Source: Gemmataceae bacterium | GTDB lineage: Bacteria > Planctomycetota > Planctomycetia > Gemmatales > Gemmataceae | Length of the DNA stretch: 6,331 nt | Direction of reading: 5' to 3' | Assembly (NCBI GenBank): GCA_947490035.1 | Contig: CANLGS010000266.1 | Location: 1 to 6,331, forward strand | Shown here: positions 5,592 to 6,331 of the stretch, piece after piece | Position numbering within the stretch: the stretch's first letter is position 1 | Layout: the number at the start of each line of letters is the position of its first letter | Notes under the pieces: generated by a model | The model's input: the letters and a program-made list of their open reading frames with translations, nothing else | What the model was told of the DNA's origin: nothing | Database searches by the model: none | Translations under genes and position numbers: made by a program

Positions 5592-6331
5592 ATGCAAAGC
5601 TTCGCTGTTCGCGCCCGGCTGGTGGCCCTCGTTGCCGCCCTCCCGCTGGCACTCGCACTGCAAACCCGAGCGCACGGGCAAGAGCCTGCGCTCGAGGTGA
5701 AGTACACCACTCTCGAGCCGAAGGAGCAGTTCAAGTACAAGTGGAAGGGGAAGGAAGCCGTCTGCACCGCGGGCGTGTTCCGCTGGGAAGTCCCCGCGTC
5801 CGAGTTCGGCACGCAAGGTCTGGACGGAACTTCACCGGATACTGCGCCGAGGTGCTGGTCCCGATCGTCGCGGACAAGACGTACCGCTTCCAGACCAACA
5901 ACATCTACGCGGTCGAGAACTACAACCTCGCGGGTGTCGACAAGGACAAGGTGAACGACGCCGCGAACCGCCGCACGAAACTCGTGCTGGAACTGTTCGG
6001 CCGCTACTTCCGCGACCCGATCATGAAGGCCGTGAACTCGGACGAGGCGGTCGCGTTCCAGATCGCGCTCTGGGAGATCATCCAGGAGACCGAGCCGGCC
6101 ATGGGCGTGCCGAAGTTGGACCTCTTCGCCGGCGACATCCAGGCGAACTACCCGAAGGCAGACGCCCCAGTTTACGTCACGAAGGCCCAAGCGTACCTCG
6201 ATTCGCTGACCGGGACCGACGACGCGATGTTCTTCGAGAATGCCGACCTGCGCGGCCGCGAACTGATTCGCCTCAAGGGCATTGAGAACGTGGACAAGAT
6301 CGTCGCCCAATCGCAGTTCGCGCTGCGGATC
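5592..6331 (+). pseudogene. Secreted thioester-domain-like protein, frameshifted and cut by right edge
   Basis: ATG at 5592 with GGAG ten bases upstream begins a signal peptide (MQSFAVRARLVALVAALPLA, cleavage probably near residue 29, AHG/Q). The first frame runs sensibly to FRWEVPASEFGTQGLDG (63-79) and then becomes arginine/serine-rich. The good sequence resumes in another frame at 5828 with NFTGYCAEVLVPIV. Adding one base after 5827 restores GLDGNFTGYC, so a one-base deletion or a sequencing error is likely. In the rejoined protein, Cys85 (GYCAEV) and Gln157 in FQIALWEI recall the Cys and the Q-x-A-(I/L)-W motif that form the internal thioester of TED/TQXA surface domains, and similar blocks occur in PEP-CTERM-type secreted planctomycete proteins. 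The role could be covalent attachment to a surface, but this is inference. The frame is open to the edge at 6331, so the C-terminus and any sorting signal are not seen. Confidence 0.65.

Noticed and set aside
5429..6310. Minus-strand 293-codon open frame opposite the secreted protein gene
   Set aside because: The plus strand has a signal peptide, a ribosome binding site and conserved motifs in two joined frames; the antisense product is composed of typical shadow residues.
1..6331. CRISPR array, tRNA, rRNA or intact insertion sequence
   Set aside because: No regularly spaced direct repeats, no cloverleaf or rRNA-like stretch, and no transposase frame with terminal inverted repeats was seen on reading both strands.

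Overview
The window looks like chromosomal DNA of a high-GC planctomycete, probably of the Gemmata group (Gemmataceae). This rests on the type of proteins (a DUF1501 C-terminus, a secreted SGNH-type acetylesterase with a planctomycete-like HWN block, a nucleosidase joined to a winged helix), on strong G/C bias at third codon positions, and on two GC-rich palindromic elements of the dispersed-repeat kind. The taxon is inferred from memory of these families, not from a search.

Layout. At the left edge a plus-strand reading frame ends at 58 and runs directly into a 56-bp hairpin element (58-113). A complete secreted sialate O-acetylesterase-like gene follows on the minus strand (237-1184, GTG start with a good Shine-Dalgarno). 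From 1240 to 3140 lies a gene graveyard: a C-terminal scrap of a DUF1501 protein fused in frame to a scrap of a large serine recombinase (junction near 1509/1510), an N-terminally truncated nucleoside phosphorylase/nucleosidase-like protein with a C-terminal winged helix (1734-2420), a short unidentified coding scrap (2417-2572), and a frameshifted HNH endonuclease that has lost both histidines of its core (2848-3140, plus strand). A complete YgiQ-family radical SAM gene (3188-5272, minus strand) follows. It carries a perfect 24-bp palindrome in codon phase inside the reading frame and has a perfect extended -10 promoter 38 bp upstream of its start. After a divergent intergenic region, a plus-strand secreted protein (from 5592, cut by the right edge) resembles a Cys-Gln thioester domain protein and is broken by an apparent one-base deletion near 5827.

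How the parts relate. No working multi-gene pathway is visible. The two intact genes (acetylesterase and YgiQ) are independent housekeeping or catabolic functions that frame an accessory segment where mobile-element and conflict-type genes (recombinase, HNH nuclease, nucleosidase-winged helix) have been inserted, truncated and fused. I see no intact new defence system. The most notable signals are the in-frame palindromic element in ygiQ, the recombinase-DUF1501 chimera, and the truncated nucleosidase with an altered active-site motif.
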